Below are positions 25,604 through 33,997 of a stretch of 64,000 nt of DNA, one piece after another (position 1 is the stretch's first letter; every line of letters begins with the position of its first letter). The position numbers and the translations under genes are program-made. The stretch is from positions 6,826 to 70,825 of the forward strand of contig JAOZGN010000041.1 in assembly GCA_027491555.1 (NCBI GenBank), written 5' to 3'. The notes below the pieces were generated by a model, which saw nothing but the letters and a program-made list of their open reading frames with translations, did not search any database and had not been told where the DNA came from. This DNA is from Thermoproteota archaeon (lineage in GTDB: Archaea; Thermoproteota; Korarchaeia; Korarchaeales; Korarchaeaceae).

Positions 25604-25950
25604 GAGTATTCCCGCCAGGTGTACTTGCACTTAACGCACGTGTATATCCGGGTCGGCGGCTCGTCCGCCGACCTGGTCTGCTCTATCCTGAGGTAGGCCT
25701 CGGTGTGCCCGCACTTGGGGCAGACCGCCTTGACCTTCGGGAGCGAGATGAGCTCCTCGGGGTGCTCTATCACGACCACCTTGTTCTCCGGGCCCGCGGA
25801 CACCCTCCTGGTGATGTTGAGGGCTCTACCCTCAGTCCCCTCGTACCCGCACCTAGGGCACTTGAACACGACCTTGCCGTCCTCGACCCTCGGCGACATC
25901 AGGGCCCCGCATTTCGGGCAGATCAACTCTATCCCTCGGGTGCGTCTCAC
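25600..25950 (-). CDS. tfs: Transcription elongation/cleavage factor TFS
   Basis: A 116-residue TFS homologue. The N-terminal zinc ribbon has CPKCG near residue 11 and CPRCG near 31, similar to RpoM. The C-terminal TFIIS-type ribbon has CPKCG and CVKC around the RSADEPPT loop, whose Asp-Glu pair reaches the polymerase active site to stimulate cleavage of backtracked RNA. It is slightly long because of a basic lead from GTG 25950. Its last codons coincide with the right copy of the 15-base direct repeat. Confidence 0.93.
   Translation of the reverse strand: MRRTRGIELICPKCGALMSPRVEDGKVVFKCPRCGYEGTEGRALNITRRVSAGPENKVVVIEHPEELISLPKVKAVCPKCGHTEAYLRIEQTRSADEPPTRIYTCVKCKYTWREYS
25604..25618 (+). 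repeat. Right direct repeat, inside tfs 3' end
   Basis: GAGTATTCCCGCCAG pairs with the left copy at 22145-22159 (one mismatch, same orientation). On the reverse strand it encodes the last five residues of TFS, Trp-Arg-Glu-Tyr-Ser. Confidence 0.35.
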
Positions 25951-26023
25951 GGGCGTAGCGATTAATCTAGTTTGCGCGGCCGCCGGGCCAACCGTTAATT
26001 AGGTCCAGAAGAGGGGAGGTCCG

Positions 26024-26530
26024 ATGAGCCACCGCCGGGTCTCTGTTCCCAGGGTTCCACTCAGACTTCCGTCGAGGCACAGGAGGAGGCGCGTCGCCGT
26101 AATTGTGGACGGCCCCAACATGCTCAGGAAGGAGCTGGGCGTGGACCTCGAGGAGATTTCTAAGGTGGCCTCCGATCTGGGCAACGTGAGGGTCAAGGTG
26201 GTCGTGCTGGACAGGAAGGCCCCAGAGAAGCTGGTGGAGGCTGTGATGAACGCCGGCTACAAGGCGCTAATTTCCCCAGGCAAGCCAGAGGTGGACTTCA
26301 CAATCGCCGCGATGGACGTGATACACGACGACAAGATAGACGCTCTGGCCCTTGCCACCAGATCAGCAGCCTACCTCCCGCTGGTTTACCGAGCGAAGGA
26401 GGCAGGGAAGGAAGTCGCAGTGATAGGGGCCGAGCCTGGGTTCAGCGTAGCCCTGAGGAAGGCGGCGGACGCTTCATTCACCGTGGGATCTCCTTCTCCT
26501 TCCTACGAGGGCCCTGAGGAAGAAGAGTGA
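26024..26530 (+). CDS. NYN/PIN-like domain protein (LabA/DUF88 type)
   Basis: A 168-residue protein with a basic lead of about 23 residues, then the NYN-domain opening VIVDGPNM with an acidic metal-binding residue. Further acidic positions fall in EVDFTIAAMDVIHDDKIDALALATRS, the site of the second and third acidic ligands. NYN proteins are Mg-dependent ribonucleases with the PIN fold, and this one could act in RNA processing. The 3' end overlaps the convergent DUF373 gene by 57 bases. Confidence 0.8.
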   Translation: MSHRRVSVPRVPLRLPSRHRRRRVAVIVDGPNMLRKELGVDLEEISKVASDLGNVRVKVVVLDRKAPEKLVEAVMNAGYKALISPGKPEVDFTIAAMDVIHDDKIDALALATRSAAYLPLVYRAKEAGKEVAVIGAEPGFSVALRKAADASFTVGSPSPSYEGPEEEE

Positions 26531-27571
26531 GGCTATCGAGAACAGAAGGGATGCCGTGAGCCCCAGGGCGAGCACCACTGCGCCTATCCCTCCGAGCAGG
26601 TACTCGCCCGCGTAGTAGGCCACCAGCCACGCGGAGAAGGATACTGCCACGGCCAGTAGCTTCTCCATGTAGTCCCCGCGCTTCATCGCGTACGACTCTA
26701 TTGCGCTCCCCAGGAAAGCTGCAGAGGTGAAGAGGAAGAACAGGTGGGACGTGTTCCTCAGCACAGTCCCGACGACCACGCTCGCAGGGTTGCTTCCTAT
26801 CATGCTCGAAGCCGTCCTGTAGGCCTGGAACGCGCTGACGGCTATGCCAGCGAGCCCGAAGAACAGCGAGAAGATGCCAGTGGCCCCGCCGAAGTACTTG
26901 ACGGCCTTCACGATCCTGCTGGTGATCGAAAAGCCCTTCTCCATCAGGAGTACTCCTAGGAAGAGTATGAATCCAGTGGCGAGGTACCTCTGGAGGTTCA
27001 GCAGCGACAGAATCCCGGCAAGCGCCAGGAGGGCCCCAGGTATGCCGAGGGCATAGGCCCTGGCCTCCGGGCTCTCGAGCAGCCTCTCTATGTATCTCCT
27101 TATGAGGAGGTAGGTCTCTTCCAACTGGGGGCTCTGCTGAACCACGATCCGCCTGACGCTGATCGTGGGGACGAACTTTAGCAGGAGGGGAATCACCCTC
27201 TCGTCGTCGGCGCCGTCGGATACTAAGATGGCGTGGTCCGGCCGGAACGTGGAGGTTACCTCGGCCATCTGCCTGATGATCTCCTGGTCGGCAATCAGCT
27301 CGCTGGTGTGGTGCCCGGTTATGGTGGCCACGAGAACCTCCGCCTCTGGGAGCTCCCGCTTGACCTCCTCAGCCACCTTGACGGCCCCGAATATGGCGTT
27401 GGCGTCGGCCTCCTGCGGGTCGGCCAGCGCGAGCCTCGTCGCAGCCTCCGTGTTGGCCTCGGCACCAACCACGGGGCCCCTCAAGCCTGTCTTGAGGCCG
27501 AGATCGTCATCTCGGTCGACGCACAAGACGAGCACTCGCCGCGGAGTTCCCTCGGGGCCCCTGGTGACCAA
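26474..27571 (-). CDS. DUF373 (COG2237) membrane protein
   Basis: A 365-residue archaeal DUF373 protein. The soluble N-terminal part starts with VLVLCVDRDDDLG and includes GHHTSELIADQEI and ILVSDGADDERVIPLL. About six C-terminal membrane helices follow. The family is widespread in archaea and uncharacterised; the acidic soluble part resembles a nucleotide- or metal-binding fold. The first residues before VLVLCVD may be over-extended, because the frame opens upstream of the conserved start. Confidence 0.85.
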   Translation of the reverse strand: MVTRGPEGTPRRVLVLCVDRDDDLGLKTGLRGPVVGAEANTEAATRLALADPQEADANAIFGAVKVAEEVKRELPEAEVLVATITGHHTSELIADQEIIRQMAEVTSTFRPDHAILVSDGADDERVIPLLLKFVPTISVRRIVVQQSPQLEETYLLIRRYIERLLESPEARAYALGIPGALLALAGILSLLNLQRYLATGFILFLGVLLMEKGFSITSRIVKAVKYFGGATGIFSLFFGLAGIAVSAFQAYRTASSMIGSNPASVVVGTVLRNTSHLFFLFTSAAFLGSAIESYAMKRGDYMEKLLAVAVSFSAWLVAYYAGEYLLGGIGAVVLALGLTASLLFSIASLFFLRALVGRRRRSHGE

Positions 27572-27626
27572 TCCTATCGCATGCCCCCAAACGTTCGGGA
27601 ATTAAAAATGTGGATTGAGGCGGAGG

Positions 27627-28541
27627 CTAACTAGAAGAGGCCGGGCTTCCCTCCAGGAGGCCAGCCTCCATGAGGGCCCTCAGCTCCTCGAGGGTCAGCT
27701 TCTCGCCGGCCTTATACTTCTCTAGGGCCTCCTGGGCGAGCCTGGTCTTGATCTGCTCCTCCGTCATCCTAGCGGCGGCCTGCACGTCCTCGTACACCTT
27801 CTTCAGGAGCTCCCTGGTCTGTGTTATCTCCTGGAACAGCTCGTCCATCTGGGCCTTCATCTCGTCAACCTTCCTGCTCTTCTCCTCTATCTCCTTGCTG
27901 AGCTCGTCTATCTGAGGCCTGATCTCGTCGAGCTCCTTGATCAGTTGGGAGATCTCACCGTTGATCTCCGAGATCTTGGCCTTGAGCTCCTTGATCTTCT
28001 CACCGGTGTCTCTGATGAAGAACCTCCACCTCTCGGCCTCCGCCATGATCTCGATGTAGCGCCTCTTGAGCTTCTTGGCCTCCATTAGGGTCTGGAGCTG
28101 AGCCTCTAGGTGGCTTATCCTCACCACGAGGTCCCTCTCAGCTTCCCTTGAGAGGGGCTGGGTCTCGATCCTCCTCTCCAAGGCGGCTATCCTCCTCCTC
28201 AGAACCCTCTCTGGGACTCCGACCTCCGCCATGAGGCTCTCGTACTTGTCCTTTATCTCGGTGGCCTCCTGCCTAGCCTTTCTATACTCCTCGATGACCT
28301 TCCTCCTCTCCTCGAAGAGCTTTTCGACCTCCTCCCTGATCTTCTTCCTCTCCTCGATCAGCTCCCTTATTTTGGCTCTCTTGCTTCGTACCTGCTCGAT
28401 GAGCTCCCTGCGCTTCTCTCTCAGGCTCTTAAGGTCCTCTATTATGGCCCTCCTCTCATCCCGGATAGAGAGAAGTTTCGCTCTAAGGTCTTCAACCCTA
28501 CGCCGAAGAACGTCAAGATCCTGCGCCTGTGCTGCTCCCAT
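27627..28541 (-). CDS. Long coiled-coil protein (COG1340 type)
   Basis: About 304 residues, of which roughly 250 form an uninterrupted highly charged coiled coil with Glu/Arg/Lys heptads. A short helical C-terminal segment (about LTLEELRALMEAG) follows. This architecture matches COG1340, a conserved archaeal family of unknown role, sometimes compared with SMC-like or ribosome-associated proteins. ATG 28541 was chosen because GAGAGGAGGAG precedes it; an 18-residue longer version would start at 28595. The gene is monocistronic by appearance. Confidence 0.8.
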   Translation of the reverse strand: MGAAQAQDLDVLRRRVEDLRAKLLSIRDERRAIIEDLKSLREKRRELIEQVRSKRAKIRELIEERKKIREEVEKLFEERRKVIEEYRKARQEATEIKDKYESLMAEVGVPERVLRRRIAALERRIETQPLSREAERDLVVRISHLEAQLQTLMEAKKLKRRYIEIMAEAERWRFFIRDTGEKIKELKAKISEINGEISQLIKELDEIRPQIDELSKEIEEKSRKVDEMKAQMDELFQEITQTRELLKKVYEDVQAAARMTEEQIKTRLAQEALEKYKAGEKLTLEELRALMEAGLLEGSPASSS

Positions 28542-28653
28542 GGGGGCTCCTCCTCTCTCAGCTGTTGCGTTGCCTGTAAGATCGCTCGCCACCAAGCGTG
28601 CTCGGATCGGGCCGGTGTTAGGAGATTAAAAAGGTTCGCCGCCGGGGGCCGAC

Positions 28654-28863
28654 TCACACCGACACGAGGATTATGTCGGCGCAGGCCCTTATAGCGGAGT
28701 AGGGGATCGTCTTCCTCTCCTTGCCCTTTTCATCCAGCGCCACGACAATGGCTGCGAGTCGACCCTCGGCATCGTCGAACACTATGTCGTCAACCGTGCC
28801 GATAAACTTCCCGTCGGTGGTGTAGACCTCGATGTCGTATAGCTCGGACACCCTCCTGGCCAA
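28654..28863 (-). CDS. Small PRC-barrel domain protein
   Basis: A 69-residue single PRC barrel: a short helix, then the strands GKFIGTVDDIVFDDAEGRL and the hydrophobic ending ADIILVSV. Free-standing PRC barrels are common in archaea, and some work in cell division (CdpB type) or RNA processing. The TTG start at 28863 is preceded by AGGGTGATG, which covers the stop of the acyl-CoA synthetase gene 5 bases upstream, so it is the second gene of that operon. Confidence 0.82.
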   Translation of the reverse strand: MARRVSELYDIEVYTTDGKFIGTVDDIVFDDAEGRLAAIVVALDEKGKERKTIPYSAIRACADIILVSV

Positions 28864-28867
28864 GGCA

Positions 28868-29563
28868 TCACCCTAGTATGACTCTAGCGTCCACCACTTT
28901 AAGGCCGCTGGGGTATGCCATAACAGGGTTGAGGTCCATCTCCTTTATCTCCGGATTCTCGACTCCTATCTGGCCCACCTTAACGAGGGCGTCTATGAGC
29001 GCCTTCTTGTCAACGGGCCCCATTCCCCTGTAGCCCTCCAGGAGCTTCCTGCCCTTTATCTCGTTGATCATCTCCTCGGCGTCCCTCTCGGTCAGCGGCG
29101 CGACCCTGAAGGACACGTCCCTGAAGACCTCGACGAACACGCCTCCCAGACCGAACATGACGGTTGGACCGAACTGCGGGTCCTTGATGAGACCTATTAT
29201 CACCTCGACGCCTGCCGGGGCGAACTCTTGGATTAAGATGCCCACGATCCTGGCGTCTGGGACCTTTGACTTCACGGACTGTATGATCTCGTTATAGGCT
29301 CTCCTGACCTCCTGCTCGGTCTTCAGGTTCACCTTCACGCCGCCCACGTCGCTCTTGTGCAGGACGTCGGGGGAGACTATCTTGAGGACGACCGGGAGGC
29401 CGATCTCCCTGGCGAACTGGACCGCCTCCTCCTCGGTCTTGGCGACCTTTACCCTAGTCACCGGAATGCCGTAGTCCGCGATCAGGGCCTTAGCCTCTGG
29501 CTCGAGTAGGACCTTCCTGCCCTCAGAGATGGCTCCCTGGATTATCTCCCTCCCCTTGGACAT
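28868..29563 (-). CDS. acdB: ADP-forming acetyl/acyl-CoA synthetase, beta subunit
   Basis: A 231-residue ATP-grasp protein that matches the separate beta subunit of the ADP-forming acetyl-CoA synthetase (Pyrococcus ACD). It carries the ATP-binding LPVVLKIVSPDVLHKSDVGGVKVNL segment, where the His is the swinging phosphate carrier region's partner, and a C-terminal DLNPVMAYP. With an alpha subunit encoded elsewhere it converts acyl-CoA, ADP and phosphate to acid, CoA and ATP. This is the main substrate-level ATP step of peptide- or sugar-fermenting archaea. Confidence 0.92.
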   Translation of the reverse strand: MSKGREIIQGAISEGRKVLLEPEAKALIADYGIPVTRVKVAKTEEEAVQFAREIGLPVVLKIVSPDVLHKSDVGGVKVNLKTEQEVRRAYNEIIQSVKSKVPDARIVGILIQEFAPAGVEVIIGLIKDPQFGPTVMFGLGGVFVEVFRDVSFRVAPLTERDAEEMINEIKGRKLLEGYRGMGPVDKKALIDALVKVGQIGVENPEIKEMDLNPVMAYPSGLKVVDARVILG

Positions 29564-29623
29564 GGACGCACGTCACCGCGGCAGGCTTTGGCCCAATCCG
29601 TTAAAAGATTATCCCACAGAGTC

Positions 29624-30901
29624 TCAGCGCCTCCTGGTCCGCCTGAGGAGCTTTTCTATGGACTTGGAGACTTTCTTGGGCCTCTTGGCCTCCTTCGGCG
29701 GCGCTCTGGTGGGCCTTCTCTTCGAGGGCTCCTCGCGTGCGCCTCCCGACTCCAACACCTCCTTGGGTATGTAGTACATGCCTGCGGCGTCCTTGGAGAG
29801 GTAACCAGCCGCCACGAGAGTCTCCAGCCTCCTGTACTCCTCGTCCACTGGCACCTCTGCCGCGAGAGCCAGCTTCTCCAGCGTTATCGGGCCGCCGCCA
29901 AAGTCCCTCACCAAGGTCTCGACCTCGCGCCTGAACCTCTGCGGGACTCTCTCCAAGAAGTCCAGGAGCGGCCTCTCGGGCTCCATGATGTCGTCCACGA
30001 TGACCTCGGTCACGGTCGTCCTCCTGAGGGCCACTGCCGCCTCGAGAGCTTGGGAGAGTATATCCATCAGCCTCTTGGGGACTCCGCGGGCGTACCTGTT
30101 GGCGGCCTCGACGGCCTCGGGCGTGAACGGGTCGAGATCAAACCTCGGCTCCCTGACCCTGAACGCCGACACCCTCTTCTCGACTATCTGGATGGCCTCC
30201 TCGTCGGTCAGCGGCTGGAGCTCCACCTTGTCGTGCATTCTAGAGATCAGGGCAGAGTGTCTCTTCTTCAGGGCGTTAAAGGCGTCTGGGCTCATGGTCA
30301 TTACTACCATGATTCCCTCGGGCATGACCGATACCAGTTCCCTGATGCTCTCAAAGAAGAAGAACGACCACCTGTCCCCGCTGAGGAGCATGTTGTGGGC
30401 GTCGTCTAGTAGGAGGGCGACGGGCCTTATTGGGTCAAGGTAATCCACCAGCGCCTCTCCGACGCTGGCGGGGGATCTCCTCAACCTCTCCAGCTCCTCC
30501 TCGCTGAGCTCGGATATCCCGAGGACGAGCTTCTTCAGCGCCTTCCTTATGCTCCTGCTGCGCTCATATGTGAAGCTGAGGAGGTCGTCTATGGCGTCAG
30601 GCCCCTCGAGGGGGTTGACCTCGTAGAGGATGTACTCCCCCTCAGACTCCCAGAAGTCGTGGGCCAGGACGTTGAGTCGGGTCGTTCGGCCCATCCCGGG
30701 CTCTCCCACCACGGCTATGAAGGCTGACCCGGTGCCAGCCAGCGTGTCGCTCGCCATTGCAAGGAGGCTCGAGTCTGGAGGGAGCGGAACGAACATCTGC
30801 CTGGCCAGCTCAGGGTCGAAGTCAGCCAGAGGCGTGAACGGGTTCCTGGAGAGGCCGAGGATTACTTCGAGGCTCCTCTCCCTTCCAGCGAGGCCCGCCA
30901 A
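29624..30901 (-). CDS. AAA+ ATPase with winged-helix-like C-terminus and altered Walker A
   Basis: A 425-residue protein. The P-loop region GEPGMGRTT (66-74) has Arg72 where the catalytic lysine of GKT/S is expected. Walker B is intact (LLLDDAHN, Asp166-Asp167), and a sensor-1-like MTMSPDA follows near 201-207. The order of segments (LSRNPF lead, P-loop, Walker B, lid, then a winged-helix-like domain about 315-380) resembles Orc/Cdc6- or ExeA-type initiator and switch ATPases. The last 30 residues are strongly basic and could bind DNA. It diverges from aEF-2. Loss of the lysine may weaken hydrolysis. Confidence 0.7.
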   Translation of the reverse strand: MAGLAGRERSLEVILGLSRNPFTPLADFDPELARQMFVPLPPDSSLLAMASDTLAGTGSAFIAVVGEPGMGRTTRLNVLAHDFWESEGEYILYEVNPLEGPDAIDDLLSFTYERSRSIRKALKKLVLGISELSEEELERLRRSPASVGEALVDYLDPIRPVALLLDDAHNMLLSGDRWSFFFFESIRELVSVMPEGIMVVMTMSPDAFNALKKRHSALISRMHDKVELQPLTDEEAIQIVEKRVSAFRVREPRFDLDPFTPEAVEAANRYARGVPKRLMDILSQALEAAVALRRTTVTEVIVDDIMEPERPLLDFLERVPQRFRREVETLVRDFGGGPITLEKLALAAEVPVDEEYRRLETLVAAGYLSKDAAGMYYIPKEVLESGGAREEPSKRRPTRAPPKEAKRPKKVSKSIEKLLRRTRRR

Positions 30902-31018
30902 TCAATCCACCGCGGAATGGGTGCCTGGGCCTATATAATAGGCCCGCGTCTGCTGGCGGCGGGGGCATTCTTTTTTTAACGCAGGCGCGCGGGCTGGCCT
31001 TGGAAGGGTGAAAAGGCG

Positions 31019-33238
31019 TTGCAGAAGTACAAGAAGATCGTAGAGCACCTCCAGGGCCTAATGATGGACCCCCGGAACATAAAGAACATCGGGATCATCG
31101 CTCACATAGACCACGGCAAGACGACACTCTCGGACAACCTGCTCTCCTCGGCTGGCATGATCAGCACGAAGATGGCGGGCGAGATGAGGTGGCTCGACTA
31201 TCACGAGCTCGAGCAGGCCAGAGGAATCACGATAAAGGCCGCGAACGTCTCTCTGTACTACAAGTACGAGGGAAAGGAGTACGCCATCAACATGGTAGAC
31301 ACCCCGGGCCACATAGACTTCACGGGGCACGTCACTAGGTCGCTGAGGGTGATAGACGGCGCCATAGTTGTGGTCGACGCGGTGGAGGAGGTCATGGTCC
31401 AGACCGAGACCGTGACCAGGCAGGCCCTGGAGGAGAGGGTCCGGCCGCTCCTGTTCATCAACAAGGTTGACAGGCTCATCAAGGAGCTCAGGCTCACCCC
31501 GCAGGAGACCCAGAAGAAGATCGCCAGGATCATCACCCAGTTCAACGACCTCATAGAGGCCTACGCGGAGCCTGAGTTCAGGGACAAGTGGAAGGTGAGG
31601 TGGGAGGACGACACCGTCGCCCTCGGCTCCGGGCTCCACGGCTGGGGCCTCAACGCGTCCATCTCCAAGAGGAAGGGCGTAACCTTCGGTGAGATCCTGA
31701 AGGCCTACGCTGAGGATGACCACGTCAGGCTCAAGCACGAGCTCCCGGTGCACGAGGCCATCCTCGAAATGGTCGTGAAGCACGTTCCCAGCCCGATCGA
31801 GGCCCAGCAGTACAGGATCGACAGGATCTGGAAGGACAAGCACGACGAGGAGATCCTCGAGGCCCTCAAGAGGTGCGACCCCAACGGCCCGCTCATAATA
31901 GGCGTCAACGCCGCCAAGCTCGACCCGCACGCCGGAGTAGTGGTCACCGGCAGGGTGTTCAGCGGGACCGTCGAGGAGGGTCAGGAGATTTACCTGCTCA
32001 ACGCCAAGAAGACCCAGAGGATACAGCAGACCGCCATCTACATGGGTCCATACAGGGTCAGGATGGAGCGGGTCCCAGCAGGGAACATAGCCGCCCTGCT
32101 CGGCGTGGACGCAGCCAGCTCCGGCGAGACCCTCGTGATGCCTTCCATAAGGGAAAGGGTCCAGGAGGGCTTCGAGGCCATGCACTACGTCACCGAGCCC
32201 GTCGTGACCGTGGCCATAGAGGCCAAGAGGCCGTCCGACCTGCCCAAGCTGGTCGACGCACTGAGGAAGCTCACGCTCCAGGACCCGAACCTGATCCTGA
32301 TCCACAACACCGAGACGGGCGAGATCCTTCTGAAGGGGACCGGCGCCTTGCACCTAGAGGTGTCGCTCTACGACATCAAGAAGTCGGGGCTGGAGTTCGA
32401 GGTCAGCGAGCCCACCGTCGTCTACAGGGAGAGCATGAAGTCCTCCTCGCCCGAGCCCGTGCTGGCCAAGTCCCCGAACAAGCTCAACAGGCTCTGGGTC
32501 ACCGCTGAGAGACTGCCCGAGAAGGTCATCGAGCTCATCAGGGAGAGGAAGATCCACGAGAGGATGGACAGCAGGTCCATCGCCAAGATCCTGAGAGAGG
32601 AGGGCGGCATGGAGACCGACGACGCCAGGAACGTCTGGAAGATCGACGAGGAGAACTACAACCTGTTCATCAACAGGACCGTCGGCGTGCAGAGGCTGGA
32701 TGAAGTCAGAGAGATCCTTAAGCAGGGCTTCATGTGGGCCATGAAGGAGGGCCCGCTCGCCGGAGAGCCCGCCATGGGCCTCGTCATAAGGCTAGTCAAC
32801 GCCATGATCCACGAAGACCCGGCCCACAGAGGTCCGGCTCAGCTGGTACCGGCAATCAGGAGGGCCATATTCGGCGCCATGCTGAGCGACGACCCGGTCT
32901 TGCTGGAGCCGGTCTACGAGATCCAGGTCACCGTCCCGCCGGAGCTCATAGGCAGCGTGATAGGCCTGATCTCACAGAAGAGGGGTAAGGTCACCGGCGT
33001 CGAGGAGAGGGGCAGGATCAGCCTGGTGAAGGGTTACATACCAGTCAGGGAGACCCTCGGCGACTTTAGCAACGAGATGAGGAGCGTCACCGGCGGCAGG
33101 GCCTTCTGGCAGACCAAGTTCTCCCATTGGGAGCCTCTGCCGAAGTCTCTGATGGAGCAGGTGATCCTCGAGATCAGGAGAAGGAAGGGGATGAAGGAGG
33201 AGCTCCCGAGGGCGGAGGACTACATCGATCGCCTGTGA
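31019..33238 (+). CDS. aef2: Translation elongation factor aEF-2
   Basis: A 739-residue translocation GTPase of full length. G1 is AHIDHGKTT, G3 is DTPGH, G4 is NKVD. The diphthamide loop near residue 603 reads DPAHRGPAQ, with the His, Gly and Gln that are required for modification kept. Domain IV and V are complete. The TTG at 31019 follows GAAGGGTGAAAAGG; a run of T residues with TTTTTAACG near 30970-30981 may be the promoter. Codon use is strongly biased as for the most abundant proteins. Confidence 0.98.
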   Translation: MQKYKKIVEHLQGLMMDPRNIKNIGIIAHIDHGKTTLSDNLLSSAGMISTKMAGEMRWLDYHELEQARGITIKAANVSLYYKYEGKEYAINMVDTPGHIDFTGHVTRSLRVIDGAIVVVDAVEEVMVQTETVTRQALEERVRPLLFINKVDRLIKELRLTPQETQKKIARIITQFNDLIEAYAEPEFRDKWKVRWEDDTVALGSGLHGWGLNASISKRKGVTFGEILKAYAEDDHVRLKHELPVHEAILEMVVKHVPSPIEAQQYRIDRIWKDKHDEEILEALKRCDPNGPLIIGVNAAKLDPHAGVVVTGRVFSGTVEEGQEIYLLNAKKTQRIQQTAIYMGPYRVRMERVPAGNIAALLGVDAASSGETLVMPSIRERVQEGFEAMHYVTEPVVTVAIEAKRPSDLPKLVDALRKLTLQDPNLILIHNTETGEILLKGTGALHLEVSLYDIKKSGLEFEVSEPTVVYRESMKSSSPEPVLAKSPNKLNRLWVTAERLPEKVIELIRERKIHERMDSRSIAKILREEGGMETDDARNVWKIDEENYNLFINRTVGVQRLDEVREILKQGFMWAMKEGPLAGEPAMGLVIRLVNAMIHEDPAHRGPAQLVPAIRRAIFGAMLSDDPVLLEPVYEIQVTVPPELIGSVIGLISQKRGKVTGVEERGRISLVKGYIPVRETLGDFSNEMRSVTGGRAFWQTKFSHWEPLPKSLMEQVILEIRRRKGMKEELPRAEDYIDRL

Positions 33239-33250
33239 GCCCTCCCCCTC

Positions 33251-33268
33251 AAGCTCTCCCTCTTTTTC
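33251..33268 (+). terminator. T-run between convergent genes
   Basis: A pyrimidine tract with five consecutive T residues (33263-33267) lies 20 bases after the aEF-2 stop and before the end of the convergent phosphatidyltransferase gene. It is a plausible archaeal terminator; no hairpin is seen. Confidence 0.35.
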
Positions 33269-33294
33269 GCGTCCACTCTCACCAAGCGCGCGGT

Positions 33295-33975
33295 CTACTT
33301 TGACTTCTTGGCCCAGACAGGCTCTCCGACCCACCTCTTCCTCGCTATCACCGGTCCGACGAGGGTGTAGGCCGCTGCGAAGACCACGATGGCCTTCGAT
33401 AGGGGAGCTACCATTTCGACGGGCCCCAGCACCATGACCAGTGGGAGGATCGGCCTGAGCCCCCAGACGACCCTCCTCCACCCGTCCCCCTCGCCCACCG
33501 ACGTGACCTGAGACCTCGGGTAGGGGATTGGGAGGCCAGTCACGAGTATGAAGGGGAGCAGGATCAGGGGGTGGAGGTCAAGGCCCGCCAAGACGGAACA
33601 CTCAATCAGGAGGGCCGGAATGAACAGAGGCGCCCCCCTGAAGTACCGTGAGTCCTTAGGTATAGACAGCCTCACTATACCTATGATGACGAGCAGGGAA
33701 ACCACCGCGCTCTCAAGGAGTCCTCCGGCTGCGGCGTAGAGTACTGCTGGGGCGACGCACTGATTTATCCTGTCCACGGACCTGTCCAGAACCTCTCCCC
33801 TGGACGACTCGGCCTTGAGCAGCCTCGCGGCCAGCCCGTCCAAGTAGTCGAAGAAGAGGGCCAGGAAGAACAGCCTCGCCGCTTCGTAGAACCTGCCCGT
33901 CGCAGCGAAGTAGATGGACTGAAAGCCGATCTCAAGCCCGATGAGCGTTATTAAGTCTGGCAGGAACTCCAGCAA
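33295..33975 (-). CDS. CDP-alcohol phosphatidyltransferase
   Basis: A 226-residue membrane enzyme with the full CDP-OH-P signature D-x2-DG-x2-AR-x8-G-x3-D-x3-D (residues about 43-65, DYLDGLAAR...GEVLDRSVD). It couples a CDP-activated archaetidyl lipid to an alcohol such as serine, inositol phosphate or glycerol phosphate. Since an inositol-1-phosphate synthase is encoded at 45.9 kb, archaetidylinositol phosphate synthesis is one reasonable role. Roughly six membrane helices are present. Its 5' end lies close to the divergent trmJ-like gene. Confidence 0.88.
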   Translation of the reverse strand: MLEFLPDLITLIGLEIGFQSIYFAATGRFYEAARLFFLALFFDYLDGLAARLLKAESSRGEVLDRSVDRINQCVAPAVLYAAAGGLLESAVVSLLVIIGIVRLSIPKDSRYFRGAPLFIPALLIECSVLAGLDLHPLILLPFILVTGLPIPYPRSQVTSVGEGDGWRRVVWGLRPILPLVMVLGPVEMVAPLSKAIVVFAAAYTLVGPVIARKRWVGEPVWAKKSK

Positions 33976-33997
33976 TCTCGGTCACCTGGTGGTGTCA

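Noticed and set aside
22145..25618. Complete transposon or integrated plasmid
   Set aside because: No transposase, integrase, replication gene or terminal inverted repeats can be identified; only remnants and a direct repeat support a mobile origin.
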